Assembly: GCA_964385015.1 (NCBI GenBank)
Contig: CAYLLS010000001.1
Coordinates: 372,001 to 436,000 of the forward strand
DNA: 64,000 nucleotides
From: CAYLLS01 sp964385015
Lineage (GTDB): Bacteria > Myxococcota > UBA727 > JABDBI01
Direction: 5' to 3'
In this document: piece after piece, positions 39,701 through 51,141 of the stretch
Position numbering within the stretch: position 1 is the stretch's first letter
Layout: each line of letters opens with the position of its first letter
Made by a program: the position numbers and the translations under genes
Notes under the pieces: generated by a model
Database searches by the model: none
What the model saw: the letters and a program-made list of their open reading frames with translations, nothing else
Told to the model about the DNA's origin: nothing

Positions 39701-40567
39701 TTATGCATTCTGCATATATTTAATAGCACATAAATTAGATAATATACGAATTCTATTAATATATTCTACATGTTCAACCATAGAAATCATTTTTCTAGCT
39801 TCTAATAAATTAAATATATGACTACATTTCAATATACAATCATAAGCAGGAAAAATTAAATTTTTATCAATTAAATATCGTGATTGTTTTTCATAATTAC
39901 GAAAATTAGAAATTAATATGTTTACATCACTTTCATGAAAATTATAACAAGACCATTCAAACTCACTTTTTTTAAACATATCACTATATAATATTTTTTC
40001 CCCAGATGGTAATATTCCCCATAAAATATCATACACATTATCAATACCTTGTAAACACATCGCTAATCGTTCTAACCCATATGTCAGCTCACAAGATACT
40101 ATATCTAAACTTAATCCACCACATTGTTGAAAATATGTATACTGTGAAATTTCTAATCCATTAGACCATACTTCCCATCCCAAACCATAAGCACCAATAG
40201 CAGGATGTTCCCAATCATCATGTATAAACCTGATATCAAAATCTCTTAAATTCATATTTAAATATTCTAACGAATGCAAATATAAATCTTGCATATTATT
40301 AATAACTGGTTTATAAATCACCTGAAACTGATAAAAATGTTGTAAACGACTTAAACTTTCTCCATATCGTCCATCAGCAGGCCTTCTAGTAGGTTCAACA
40401 TATGCTGCTGCCCATGGATGTACATCTAAGACCTTGAAAAATGTATTTTTATTTAATGTGCCAGCACCAACCTCCACACCTTCTGCTTGAGTAATTAAAC
40501 AACCTTGTTTATGCCAAAAATTCTGTAACTTTAATATAATTTCTTGAAATGTAATATTATAATGCAC
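39701..40567 (-). CDS. glyQ: Glycine-tRNA ligase, alpha subunit
   Basis: Catalytic subunit of alpha2beta2 GlyRS. It begins with GTG (MHYNITFQEIILKLQNFWHK) and contains GCLITQAEGVEVGAGTLNKN, VEPTRRPADGRYGESLSRLQHFYQFQVI and IRFIHDDWEHPAIGAYGLGWEVW, all near-identical to the family. 288 residues, normal. Forms an operon with glyS. tRNA-Gly is not in the window. Confidence 0.98.
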   Translation of the reverse strand: MHYNITFQEIILKLQNFWHKQGCLITQAEGVEVGAGTLNKNTFFKVLDVHPWAAAYVEPTRRPADGRYGESLSRLQHFYQFQVIYKPVINNMQDLYLHSLEYLNMNLRDFDIRFIHDDWEHPAIGAYGLGWEVWSNGLEISQYTYFQQCGGLSLDIVSCELTYGLERLAMCLQGIDNVYDILWGILPSGEKILYSDMFKKSEFEWSCYNFHESDVNILISNFRNYEKQSRYLIDKNLIFPAYDCILKCSHIFNLLEARKMISMVEHVEYINRIRILSNLCAIKYMQNA

Positions 40568-40618
40568 AAATAATCACCATTCAAACTAATGTTAAATATA
40601 ATTTAATCTTCAAGTATA

Positions 40619-40646
40619 TTGACAATCTAATAAAAAATAATATAAA
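40619..40646 (+). promoter_or_regulatory. Sigma-70 promoter of tRNA-Cys
   Basis: TTGACA at 40619-40624 and TATAAA at 40641-40646, separated by 16 bases. The mature tRNA begins 11 bases after the -10 box. Confidence 0.7.
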
Positions 40647-40657
40647 CTTTATATTAA

Positions 40658-40728
40658 GGTGCTGTACCCAAGAGGTTAGGGATCGGTCTGCAAAACCGCT
40701 TACACCGGTTCGAATCCGGTCAGCACCT
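40658..40728 (+). tRNA. tRNA-Cys (anticodon GCA)
   Basis: 71-base cloverleaf: acceptor GGTGCTG/CAGCACC with discriminator U, as required for cysteine; anticodon loop TCTGCAAAA region gives GCA; T-arm CCGGTTCGAATCCGG. Preceded by a good promoter. CCA is not encoded. Confidence 0.97.
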
Positions 40729-40741
40729 TTGTTATAAAACA

Positions 40742-42517
40742 TTATTTATCTATATAAAACTTATCAAACAAAATTTTATATTTTTTATATATAAACATAC
40801 GCCTTATTTTTAACGTTGGAGTAAGTTCCTCACCTACTTTAAATAATCCATATAAAATCTTATATTTTTTAATTTTTTCATAACTAGATAAATAACTATT
40901 AACTTTATCTATATCTGCTTTAACAAGATTATACACAATATCACTATTATATAAATCATTATAATCTACAATTCTTTTAATACCAAGTTTGATTTTTAAA
41001 TAATCTTCATTAATAGTTACTAAAGCAGAAATAAATTTTCTTTTATCACCATGAACAACAACTTGATTAATTAAATTACTTTTAATTTTTACTAAATTTT
41101 CAATTTTCTGTGGAGCTATATTTTTACCTCCAGATGTAATAATAATATCTTTTTTACGACCTAAAATACTTAAATATCCATCTTTATCTATTTTACCAAT
41201 ATCTCCACTATAAAACCATCCATTTTTCAAAACACTATCTGTATATATTTTATTATTTATATATCCAACAAACACACCAGGCCCATTAATTAATATTTCA
41301 CCATCATCATTAATTTTTAATTGTGTATTAGGCACAACTTTACCTACAGTGCCTGCTTTCATATTATTAGGTAAATTAATAGTTGTAGCAGCACTAGTTT
41401 CTGTCAATCCATACCCTTCACAAATTACAACTCCTGCATATTGAAAAAACTTTATGATTTCTTTAGATAATGCAGCACCACCAGAGATAAAAAATCTTAA
41501 ACGATTGCCAAACAACATATATAATTTAATTTGTATTTTTTTAAAAACTATTAATTTAATTAAAGGCCATATAATATATTTTACTACAATATTATTTGTT
41601 CTATCAATATTATTAATATTGGCTGTAATCCATTTAAATATATATTTCATCAATATACTAGACCGTGTAGCTTTCATAATAATATTATCATATATTTTCT
41701 CATATACTCTAGGAACACCAGCCATAAATGTAGGGTTTATTTCAGACATGTTACTCATCAATTTATCAATATGCTCAACAAACACTAAATGATGCATAGT
41801 ATTTAACCAGGCAACCTCCAATAACTTAGCAAAAACATGTGCTAATGGAAGAAACAATAATTGTACATCATTTGAAACAAATAATTTTAGTTCATCAATC
41901 ACCAATGCTTCATATATCAAATTCTTATGACTCAACATAACACCCTTTGGCATGCCTGTTGTTCCAGAAGTATATATAATAGTAGCAATATCATTAGATT
42001 TACAAATTACACTTTTATTTTTAATCATATTATTATTATATGCAATATTACAAAATGAAAAAATATGATTATTGAAATACTTATTAGATAATTCATTAAA
42101 ACACACAATAACCTTTAATATATCTGAGTTACTAAAAAAGTTCTTTACTTTATCTAATTGACTTTTATTTTCAAGAAATATTAACTTTACATTAGCATCT
42201 CTTAAAATATATAAAGTATCCTCTCTACTTGTGGTACTATATATTGGTACTGTACAAGCTCCAACAGATAAGATTGCCAAATCTGATACAACCCATTCAT
42301 ATCTACTATTACTTAATATAGCAATTCTATCTTTATATTTAATACCATTATTCAATAAAAAACATGATATGTTATTAACAAGTTTAGACAATTCTATCCA
42401 ACTTATATTAATCCATTTTCCACCATGCTTATAAGATAAAGCATAATTATTTGCTTTTCGTTTTATAGCCAATTCAAATAATTGAAATAACGATTGTTCA
42501 TATTTTATATTCTTCAC
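40742..42517 (-). CDS. fadD: Long-chain fatty acyl-CoA synthetase (AMP-forming)
   Basis: Activates free fatty acids to acyl-CoA, releasing AMP and PPi; entry step of beta-oxidation. ANL superfamily motifs: ATIIYTSGTTGMPKGVMLSH (P-loop, about residues 180-198), LPLAHVFAKLLE, FISGGAALSKEI, CEGYGLTETSAATT and GWFYSGDIGKID...LGRKKDIIITSGGKNIAP. 591 residues. The arrangement suits the long-chain FAA1/ACSBG-type branch rather than acetyl-CoA synthetase. It is not next to the fadA/fadB genes at 59-62 kb but is functionally linked. PPi from it could be used by the membrane pyrophosphatase. Confidence 0.93.
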   Translation of the reverse strand: MKNIKYEQSLFQLFELAIKRKANNYALSYKHGGKWINISWIELSKLVNNISCFLLNNGIKYKDRIAILSNSRYEWVVSDLAILSVGACTVPIYSTTSREDTLYILRDANVKLIFLENKSQLDKVKNFFSNSDILKVIVCFNELSNKYFNNHIFSFCNIAYNNNMIKNKSVICKSNDIATIIYTSGTTGMPKGVMLSHKNLIYEALVIDELKLFVSNDVQLLFLPLAHVFAKLLEVAWLNTMHHLVFVEHIDKLMSNMSEINPTFMAGVPRVYEKIYDNIIMKATRSSILMKYIFKWITANINNIDRTNNIVVKYIIWPLIKLIVFKKIQIKLYMLFGNRLRFFISGGAALSKEIIKFFQYAGVVICEGYGLTETSAATTINLPNNMKAGTVGKVVPNTQLKINDDGEILINGPGVFVGYINNKIYTDSVLKNGWFYSGDIGKIDKDGYLSILGRKKDIIITSGGKNIAPQKIENLVKIKSNLINQVVVHGDKRKFISALVTINEDYLKIKLGIKRIVDYNDLYNSDIVYNLVKADIDKVNSYLSSYEKIKKYKILYGLFKVGEELTPTLKIRRMFIYKKYKILFDKFYIDK

Positions 42518-42636
42518 ATCATATTCCTAATAACCATATATACTAAAAATAATAAAAAATTATTAATAATGTATTTTATCATATAAAATGTTATATAATA
42601 ATAATTATCTTAAATAATGATTTTTTATTTATATTA

Positions 42637-42642
42637 CTTGCT
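42637..42642 (+). promoter_or_regulatory. Possible heat-shock-like -35 upstream of lon
   Basis: CTTGCT, a one-base variant of the CTTGAC seen upstream of dnaK and groES, lies 74 bases before the lon start, with AACATTAT 13 bases downstream. Weak on its own. Confidence 0.25.
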
Positions 42643-42715
42643 ATCTTTATATAGAAACATTATATTAATTTAATCTTAATTTAAATGAAATTTTATATTT
42701 TTTAAGGAGATTATT

Positions 42716-45088
42716 GTGGATAAAAAAGATGGCAACGAGACAACAAACAACTCACAATTACCATCAAAATTACCAATTTTACCACTTCGCAATAGTGTTT
42801 TCTTCCCAGGTGCAGTTATGCCACTAACTGTTGGAAGAAATAAAACTATAACATTAATTGAAGAAGCCACAAAACAAAAAAGTCTATTAGGTATAGTAAC
42901 TCAAAAAAGTCCAGAAATAGATGATCCTGGAATTAATGATATATATAATATAGGCACAGCAGCAAGAATCATTAAAATATCAAGAACAGAAAAAAAAGGA
43001 TTTAATATTGTTATTGGTGCAATATGCAGATTTAAAATAAATAATTTTGTACAATTAAATCCATTTTTCATCAGCAATATCACTCAGTTAGTAGATCAAG
43101 GAGAATCAGATCTTGAAATAGAAGCTCTGGCATTAAATTTAAAAAACATAGCACGTGAAGTTATTGATTTATTGCCTGAAATTCCTATTATGGCAAAACA
43201 ATTATTAGATTCTATTTCTCAAGCAGGACATCTAGCAGATTTAATTACTGCAAATATTGATGCAACAATACAAGAAAAACAAAATATTTTAGAAGCAATA
43301 CATTTAAAAGATAGATTAAATAAGGTTTTGGAATTAATTAACAGACAATTTGAAGTACTAAAACTATCAAATAAAATCAACAATCAAGTAAAAGGAGAAA
43401 TGAGCAAAACACAAAGAGAATATTATCTTCGCCAACAATTAAAAGCTATAAAAGAAGAATTAGGTAATAAAGATGATGAAGAAAACGGATTAGAAGAAAT
43501 AGAGAAAACAATAAAATCTGCGAAGCTATCCGAAGAAGCAAAAAAAACAGCACAAAGAGAATTAAAAAGAATGCATAACATGCAACCTAATCAAGCAGAA
43601 TATACTGTATCCAGAACATACCTTGATTGGTTAATTGAACTCCCATGGAATAAATACTCAAAAGACAATCTAAATCTTAAAAATGCTAAAAAACAATTAG
43701 ATGAAGATCATTATGGATTAAAAAAAATAAAACAAAGAATTTTAGAATACTTAGCTGTAAGAAAATTAAAATCACAAATGAAAGGACCAATTATTTGTTT
43801 CATAGGTCCTCCAGGTGTAGGAAAAACATCTCTTGGTCGCTCAATAGCTAATGCATTAGGCAGAAAATTTCATAGAATCTCTTTAGGAGGTGTTAGAGAC
43901 GAAGCTGAGATAAGAGGACATAGACGTACTTATATAGGAGCATTACCAGGAAGAATTATACAAGGTATAAAAAAAGTAAATACTAGTAATCCTGTATTTT
44001 TATTTGATGAAATAGATAAACTAGGCAATGATTTCAGAGGAGATCCGTCATCAGCACTGTTAGAAGTACTAGATCCAGAACAAAATCATGCTTTTAATGA
44101 TCATTACTTAGATGTTTCATTTGATTTATCTAAAGTACTATTTATTGCTACAGCAAATCAACCAGATACTATTCCAATAGCACTACAAGATAGAATGGAA
44201 ATTATAGATATATCAGGTTATACATTTGAAGAAAAAATTAATATAGCTAAAAAACATTTATTACCTAAACAAATTCAAGAACATGGCATTACAAATAAAC
44301 AAATTAAAATTCCTGATAATATATTATTTAAAATAGCATATGAATTTACACGTGAAGCAGGTGTAAGAAATTTTGAACGCGAAATTGCTGCTATATGTAG
44401 ATCAGTAGCTGTAAATGTTGTTGAACATTTAGATCAAAAAAAATCTTTAAAAAAACAATTAATTAACAAAACTAAAGTAGAAAAAATACTAGGACCTGAA
44501 AAATTTTATAATGAATCTATAGAAAGAACATCTATACCTGGAGTTGCCATTGGATTAGCATGGACAGCTGCAGGAGGAGACTTATTATTTATAGAAGCTA
44601 CTAGAATGGGTGGCAAAGGAAATCTTATTTTAACTGGCCAATTAGGTGATGTCATGAAAGAATCAGCACAAACAGCCTTAAGCTGGGTAAAGAGCAGAGC
44701 ATTGTACTTAAATCTAGCTAAAAGTAATAATGAACATTTTTTACATAAAACAGACATACATATTCATTTCCCAGCAGGAGCCATACCAAAAGATGGACCA
44801 TCAGCAGGAATAACTATAATATCTGCACTTGTTTCTCTCTTCACAGGAAAATGTTCCAAAGCGAACACAGCAATGACAGGAGAAACAACATTACGTGGTT
44901 TAGTATTACCTGTAGGTGGAATTAAAGAAAAAGTATTAGCAGCACATAGATATGGAATTAAAAACATTATCTTACCAAATAAAAATAATAAAGATTTAGT
45001 AGATATACCAAAACATATAAAAAAAGAAATTAATTTTGTATTTGTAAAAAAAGTCAATGAAGCATTAAACACCATATTACAACACTAA
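42716..45088 (+). CDS. lon: ATP-dependent protease La (Lon)
   Basis: Soluble AAA+ serine protease for misfolded and regulatory proteins. Starts with GTG with AAGGAG seven bases upstream. N-terminal LAN domain (LPILPLRNSVFFPGAVMPL), coiled middle, AAA+ domain with Walker A FIGPPGVGKTSLG (near residue 365) and Walker B VFLFDEIDKL, then the protease domain with Ser in PKDGPSAGITI (near 695) and Lys in GGIKEKVLAAHR (near 737), the catalytic dyad. 790 residues, full length. Followed 47 bases later by the carboxylase genes, possibly read through. Confidence 0.98.
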   Translation: MDKKDGNETTNNSQLPSKLPILPLRNSVFFPGAVMPLTVGRNKTITLIEEATKQKSLLGIVTQKSPEIDDPGINDIYNIGTAARIIKISRTEKKGFNIVIGAICRFKINNFVQLNPFFISNITQLVDQGESDLEIEALALNLKNIAREVIDLLPEIPIMAKQLLDSISQAGHLADLITANIDATIQEKQNILEAIHLKDRLNKVLELINRQFEVLKLSNKINNQVKGEMSKTQREYYLRQQLKAIKEELGNKDDEENGLEEIEKTIKSAKLSEEAKKTAQRELKRMHNMQPNQAEYTVSRTYLDWLIELPWNKYSKDNLNLKNAKKQLDEDHYGLKKIKQRILEYLAVRKLKSQMKGPIICFIGPPGVGKTSLGRSIANALGRKFHRISLGGVRDEAEIRGHRRTYIGALPGRIIQGIKKVNTSNPVFLFDEIDKLGNDFRGDPSSALLEVLDPEQNHAFNDHYLDVSFDLSKVLFIATANQPDTIPIALQDRMEIIDISGYTFEEKINIAKKHLLPKQIQEHGITNKQIKIPDNILFKIAYEFTREAGVRNFEREIAAICRSVAVNVVEHLDQKKSLKKQLINKTKVEKILGPEKFYNESIERTSIPGVAIGLAWTAAGGDLLFIEATRMGGKGNLILTGQLGDVMKESAQTALSWVKSRALYLNLAKSNNEHFLHKTDIHIHFPAGAIPKDGPSAGITIISALVSLFTGKCSKANTAMTGETTLRGLVLPVGGIKEKVLAAHRYGIKNIILPNKNNKDLVDIPKHIKKEINFVFVKKVNEALNTILQH

Positions 45089-45135
45089 AATAATAATATA
45101 TTATATAAAATCTATATAATATAAGGAAAAAATAT

Positions 45136-46485
45136 ATGTTTAAACATATTTTTGTTGCAAACAGAGGAGAAATAGCTTGCAGAATAATTAAAGCTATTCA
45201 TGACATAGGAGCAAAAGCTATATTGGGATATAGTATAGCAGATAAAGACGCAAAATATTTACAATTAGCTGATGAAACAATATGCATAGGAGATAGTAAT
45301 TCAAAATCTAGTTATTTAAATCAAGATGCAATTTTACAAGCAGCCATGCAAACAAACTGTCAAGCTCTTCATCCAGGATATGGATTTCTTTCTGAAAATT
45401 ATATCTTTGCAACAAGATGCAACCAACAAAAAATTAAATTTATTGGTCCAGAACCTAAACATTTACATTTAACAGGCAATAAATTATTAGCTAAAAAAAC
45501 AGCGCATAAAATACTTCCTTCTATACTAGGATCATATAAAACAATAACATCATTACAAGATGTAATAAATTATGCACATAAATATGGATATCCATTTCTA
45601 TTAAAAGCTATCTTAGGAGGCGGTGGTAAAGGAATTAAATTAATCACTAATAAAGACCAATTAGAATCTAGTTTTTTATCAGCTAGAAATGAAGCTGATA
45701 AAAGTTTTAATAGCAATAATTTATATATAGAAAAATACATATATCCTACAAGACACATTGAATTTCAAATATTAGCTGATAAATATCAAAATATTATAAT
45801 TTTAGGAGAAAGAGACTGTTCTATACAAAAAAATAACCAAAAATTATTAGAAGAAGCACCAGCAATAAATTTTCCTAATAATATACGAGAAGTTATAAAC
45901 GCAAAAATCATAAAATTATTCAAAAAAATAAAGTTCATTGGTGCAGCTACAGTTGAATTTTTATTGGATACAAATAATAACATATATTTTTTAGAAATTA
46001 ATCCAAGATTACAAGTAGAACATCCTATAACAGAATTAATTACAAATATAGATATAGTGAAATATCAAATATTAATAGCAAATGGATATAAACTAGATAT
46101 ATCACAACAAGATATTATTATACGTGGACATGCTATTGAATGCAGAATTAATGCAGAAAATCCAAACAATAATTTTCTTCCATCTCCAGGAATTATTAAA
46201 ACATTAAAATTACCAAACAATAATATTAATGGACCTCTGCGTATCGATACGCATGTAAATACAGGATATAAAATACCTAGCTTTTATGATTCAATGATAG
46301 CAAAAATTATTAGTTTTGGAAAAAACAGAAAAACAGCTATAGATATTATGAATAATGCATTAAATGATATTTATATAGAAAATATTATTACTACTAAAAC
46401 ATTACATCAAAACATTATAAATAATAAAAATTTTATTCATGGGAATTATAATTCATCATTTTTAAAAACTAATTTTAATATTTAA
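45136..46485 (+). CDS. Acyl-CoA carboxylase, biotin carboxylase subunit
   Basis: Carboxylates biotin on the carrier protein using ATP and bicarbonate. 449 residues, the AccC-sized form without fused carrier. Motifs: MFKHIFVANRGEIACRIIKA, LHPGYGFLSEN, KAILGGGGKGIKLI (glycine-rich ATP loop), RHIEFQILAD, GERDCSIQKNNQKLLEEAP, VEFLLDTNNNIYFLEINPRLQVEHP. First of three carboxylase genes (biotin carboxylase, carboxyltransferase, biotin carrier). The carboxyltransferase next door is of the propionyl/methylcrotonyl type, so the complex is not a standard acetyl-CoA carboxylase, although sharing this subunit is possible. Confidence 0.93.
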   Translation: MFKHIFVANRGEIACRIIKAIHDIGAKAILGYSIADKDAKYLQLADETICIGDSNSKSSYLNQDAILQAAMQTNCQALHPGYGFLSENYIFATRCNQQKIKFIGPEPKHLHLTGNKLLAKKTAHKILPSILGSYKTITSLQDVINYAHKYGYPFLLKAILGGGGKGIKLITNKDQLESSFLSARNEADKSFNSNNLYIEKYIYPTRHIEFQILADKYQNIIILGERDCSIQKNNQKLLEEAPAINFPNNIREVINAKIIKLFKKIKFIGAATVEFLLDTNNNIYFLEINPRLQVEHPITELITNIDIVKYQILIANGYKLDISQQDIIIRGHAIECRINAENPNNNFLPSPGIIKTLKLPNNNINGPLRIDTHVNTGYKIPSFYDSMIAKIISFGKNRKTAIDIMNNALNDIYIENIITTKTLHQNIINNKNFIHGNYNSSFLKTNFNI

Positions 46486-46508
46486 TATACAAAAGGAGTT
46501 AAATAAAT

Positions 46509-48200
46509 TTGGCCAAAGTTATTTTAGAGCCTATTGGAACTTCAATAGACCATATGAACAAACAATATGCAATTAATTTAAAAAAAATACAATTTTTAGA
46601 TAAAGAATTAGATAAAAAAAGAAATATATTAAAAAAAGGTTGGGGCAAATCATATATAAAATATATACATTCAAAAAACAAACTTACTGTTTGGGAAAGG
46701 ATTGCAAAATTAGCAAACAATAAAAAAGACATATTTCCTATACAAAGCTTCGTTAATTATAATAAAACGTTTAATAATAATACGACTACAAGTCCATCAG
46801 CTGGAGTAATTACAGCCTTCATAAAAATACATAATATTTTTGTTATTGTTATTGCAAATGACAATAGTGTTGCAGCAGGAGCTTGGTGGCCACAAACACC
46901 AGAAAAAATCATAAGAGCTCAACAAATTGCATTAAAATTAAAAATACCAGTAATATATTTAATAGATTGTTCTGGTCTTTTTTTACCAGAACAAAATTTA
47001 TCATTTCCTGGTGAATATGGAGCTGGACACATATTTAAAATGAATAGTCTCTTATCTAATGCAGGCATAATACAAATATCAGGAGTCATGGGAGGTTGTA
47101 TTGCTGGAGGAGGATATATGCCAATAATTTCTGATAAAGTATTCATGACAGAACAAGCATATATGGTAATAGCTGGCACAGCTCTTATAAAAGGAGCTAA
47201 AAATAAAAATTTAAAATCATTAGATATAGGTGATGCTAATATTCATGTTAATATTTCTAATTGTGCAGATATCAAAGTCATAAATGACATAGATTGCATA
47301 CATCAAATACGTCAAGAAATAAAAAAAATACCATCTAGCGCATCAAACTTCTACAAAGACAATAACTCAGTGCATTCTCCTTATTTTAATGAATCATTAT
47401 CAAATTTTTTGCCAATTGACATTACACAAAGTTATGATATTAAACAAATACTAGCTAGAATAGTTGATAATAGTTTATTTTGGGAAATTATGCCAGAAAA
47501 AGGACAAGAAGTATTGGTAGGAATAGCTAAAATTGGAGGATTATATGCAGGTTTTATAGCAAACACACAACATTTAAGCCTCCATCCAAATAATATACAT
47601 CAAAAACGCGCTGGTAGTGTTTTATACAAAGATGGTGTTAAAAAATTATCTATTTTTAGTCGAGCATGCAATGATGATGGATTACCAATTATATGGTTAC
47701 AAGATGTAGCTGGTTTTGATGTAGGACAAGAAGCTGAACAAGAAGGACTTTTAGGATATGGTTCAAGTTTAATTTATAGCAACTCAAACAACACAACACC
47801 AATGATAACAGTCTTATTAAGAAAAGCATCCGGTGCTGGATATTATGCAATGGCAGGATTGCCATTTAATCCTATATTGCAATTATCAACAACCATATCT
47901 AGATTAGCTGTAATGGAAGGTAAAACATTAGCTATAGGAATATATAATAATAAAATAAAAAATAATAATATTAAAAATATACAAGAAATAAAAAAGAATA
48001 TGTTAAAAATAGAACAAAAAATAGAAAATGACATGAATCCATATAAAGCAGCTAGTCAAATGGATATAGATGAAATAATTAAACTCGACGAATTAAGAAG
48101 CTATTTAACATGCATTATTGAAATGTGCTACCAAAATCATGGAACTAGAAGAATTAAAAATCCTCGAATTTGGTCTTTACACGATTTATTGTGGATATAA
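46509..48200 (+). CDS. Acyl-CoA carboxylase, carboxyltransferase subunit (propionyl/methylcrotonyl-CoA type)
   Basis: Transfers carboxyl from biotin to an acyl-CoA. It starts with TTG, supported by AAGGAG ten bases upstream. The N-terminal crotonase-like half contains NKLTVWERIAKL (usual G.LT.R.R...L), SAGVITAFIKIHN, CSGLFLPEQ, GAGHIFKMNSLLS and ISGVMGGCIAGGGYMPIISD; the C-terminal half DIKQILARIVDNSLFWEI, DVAGFDVGQEAEQEG, RKASGAGYYAMAG and PYKAASQMDIDEII (usual YAAA.G..D.II.P). At 563 residues it is slightly larger than PccB. With the methylmalonyl-CoA epimerase at the left edge, propionyl-CoA is the likeliest substrate; methylcrotonyl-CoA is the alternative given the IVD-type dehydrogenase. 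Confidence 0.88.
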   Translation: MAKVILEPIGTSIDHMNKQYAINLKKIQFLDKELDKKRNILKKGWGKSYIKYIHSKNKLTVWERIAKLANNKKDIFPIQSFVNYNKTFNNNTTTSPSAGVITAFIKIHNIFVIVIANDNSVAAGAWWPQTPEKIIRAQQIALKLKIPVIYLIDCSGLFLPEQNLSFPGEYGAGHIFKMNSLLSNAGIIQISGVMGGCIAGGGYMPIISDKVFMTEQAYMVIAGTALIKGAKNKNLKSLDIGDANIHVNISNCADIKVINDIDCIHQIRQEIKKIPSSASNFYKDNNSVHSPYFNESLSNFLPIDITQSYDIKQILARIVDNSLFWEIMPEKGQEVLVGIAKIGGLYAGFIANTQHLSLHPNNIHQKRAGSVLYKDGVKKLSIFSRACNDDGLPIIWLQDVAGFDVGQEAEQEGLLGYGSSLIYSNSNNTTPMITVLLRKASGAGYYAMAGLPFNPILQLSTTISRLAVMEGKTLAIGIYNNKIKNNNIKNIQEIKKNMLKIEQKIENDMNPYKAASQMDIDEIIKLDELRSYLTCIIEMCYQNHGTRRIKNPRIWSLHDLLWI

Positions 48201-48203
48201 TCA

Positions 48204-48743
48204 ATGTATACAACAATAAATGCTATATTAGATAATAATAATAAATTAATGTTAAGAAGTCCATTAGTAGGAATAATTACACATATAGAAAACAATCTTA
48301 CATATTGTAATCCACATTCTAATATACTAGAAATACAAATGTTACAAAAAAAATACAATATTATCACACCTAATAATTGTATTGGATCAATTAAATCTAT
48401 ACATATATATAAAAATATGAATATACAATTTGGACAAAAAATACTTACTTTATCAAATGATAATAAAACAATAACTACAACATCACAAAATACATATCAA
48501 ATATATAATGCTCCAATGGATGGTGTTTTCTATAGAAAACCATCTCCAACATCAAATAATTTTGTTAAAGAAGGAGATATTATACAATATAACACTACAT
48601 TAGGATTAATTGAAGTAATGAAATGTTTTTATAAATTAAAATATGAACATCAGAATAATAAAAGAATTTATAAAATTTTAAAACAAGATGCAACTCCAAT
48701 TAATATTGGAGATAAACTATTTTTATTTGAAGAAATAAAATAA
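48204..48743 (+). CDS. Biotin carrier protein with tandem biotinyl-like domains
   Basis: Third subunit of the acyl-CoA carboxylase. The 179-residue protein seems to hold two biotinyl-like folds. The first (about 16-86) opens RSPLVGIITHIE and has EIQMLQKKYNII where a biotin motif would be, without the usual Met-Lys-Met, so it probably is not biotinylated. The second (about 98-179) has YNAPMDGVFYRKPSP, VKEGDIIQYNTTLGLIEVMKCFYKL and a late INIGDKLFLFEE; Lys140 in EVMKC is the expected biotin site, with Cys in place of Met after it. Starts 3 bases after the carboxyltransferase stop. A strong hairpin follows the stop. Confidence 0.82.
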   Translation: MYTTINAILDNNNKLMLRSPLVGIITHIENNLTYCNPHSNILEIQMLQKKYNIITPNNCIGSIKSIHIYKNMNIQFGQKILTLSNDNKTITTTSQNTYQIYNAPMDGVFYRKPSPTSNNFVKEGDIIQYNTTLGLIEVMKCFYKLKYEHQNNKRIYKILKQDATPINIGDKLFLFEEIK

Positions 48744-48746
48744 AAA

Positions 48747-48774
48747 AAAACGCGTTATAAATATAACGCGTTTT
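48747..48774. terminator. Bidirectional intrinsic terminator
   Basis: A perfect 8-bp stem CGCGTTAT/ATAACGCG (48751-48758, 48763-48770) with a 4-base AAAT loop, flanked by A-tract upstream and T-tract downstream. It separates the convergent biotin-carrier and groEL genes and can work in both directions. It is the most GC-rich hairpin between genes that I see in the window. Confidence 0.85.
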
Positions 48775-48796
48775 CATAAATATATAATATTTCAAT

Positions 48797-50512
<1,716 letters not shown>

Positions 50513-50519
50513 TTAAAAA

Positions 50520-50813
50520 TTAAGATATTATCCCCAAAATATCATCTTCACGTAATAACAACAACTTTTCATTATTGATATCTACTTCAGTCTCTGCATA
50601 TTTTGCAAAAAGCACTTTATCACCTATTTGTAATTGCATAGATCGAATTTCTCCATTATCTAATATTTTGCCAGAACCAATAGATACAATTTCTCCTTCT
50701 AAAGGCTTTTCTTTTGCATTATCTGGAATAATAATACCTCCCCTAGTTTTTTCCTCTACCTGAATACGTCTAATAAGTACACGATCTTGTAATGGTTTAA
50801 ATTTTGTATACAT
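50520..50813 (-). CDS. groS: 10 kDa co-chaperonin GroES
   Basis: Heptameric lid of GroEL. 97 residues: FKPLQDRVLIRRIQVEEKTR, GGIIIPDNAKEKP (mobile loop), and VLFAKYAETEVDINNEKLLLL. AAGGAG is upstream of the ATG. First gene of the groES-groEL operon with a CTCTTGAC element about 140 bases upstream. Confidence 0.99.
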   Translation of the reverse strand: MYTKFKPLQDRVLIRRIQVEEKTRGGIIIPDNAKEKPLEGEIVSIGSGKILDNGEIRSMQLQIGDKVLFAKYAETEVDINNEKLLLLREDDILGIIS

Positions 50814-51141
50814 TATATACTCCTTTTGTAAAAAAAATCAATAATAACAATCAATAATAAATTGATTATCACAAACAATATAAATATGCATATTTAAATT
50901 TAAAAATTTAATATATCTATATATAATTAAAGAATAATCTTAAATCTTTTTAGGTCAAGAGTATTTCATAAATTTTTATTCATATAAAACAATCTATCTA
51001 ATAGATATAATAAATATCACAATATACTTATCATTCTTCAATAAAAAATTTTAATAAAATATATATTGTTTTTGTAACAAATATGATAGTTTATAAATTC
51101 ATTGCAACATACATCAAATTATAAAATCAAGAGAAAACATT
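50814..51141. other. Divergent intergenic region between groES and rpsF
   Basis: The only gap over 300 bases. It has no open frame of note. It holds the groES upstream element (CTCTTGAC on the minus strand at 50954-50961) and must contain the rpsF promoter; a TATAAA-like stretch near 51090 is the best candidate -10, but no convincing -35 pairs with it. Composition is extreme A+T. Confidence 0.5.
50954..50961 (-). promoter_or_regulatory. CTCTTGAC element, possible heat-shock -35, upstream of groES
   Basis: On the minus strand this reads CTCTTGAC, identical to the octamer before dnaK. Thirteen bases downstream comes AGATTATT. The two major chaperone operons sharing an 8-mer in the same orientation suggests one sigma factor, perhaps sigma-32, serves both. 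Confidence 0.45.
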
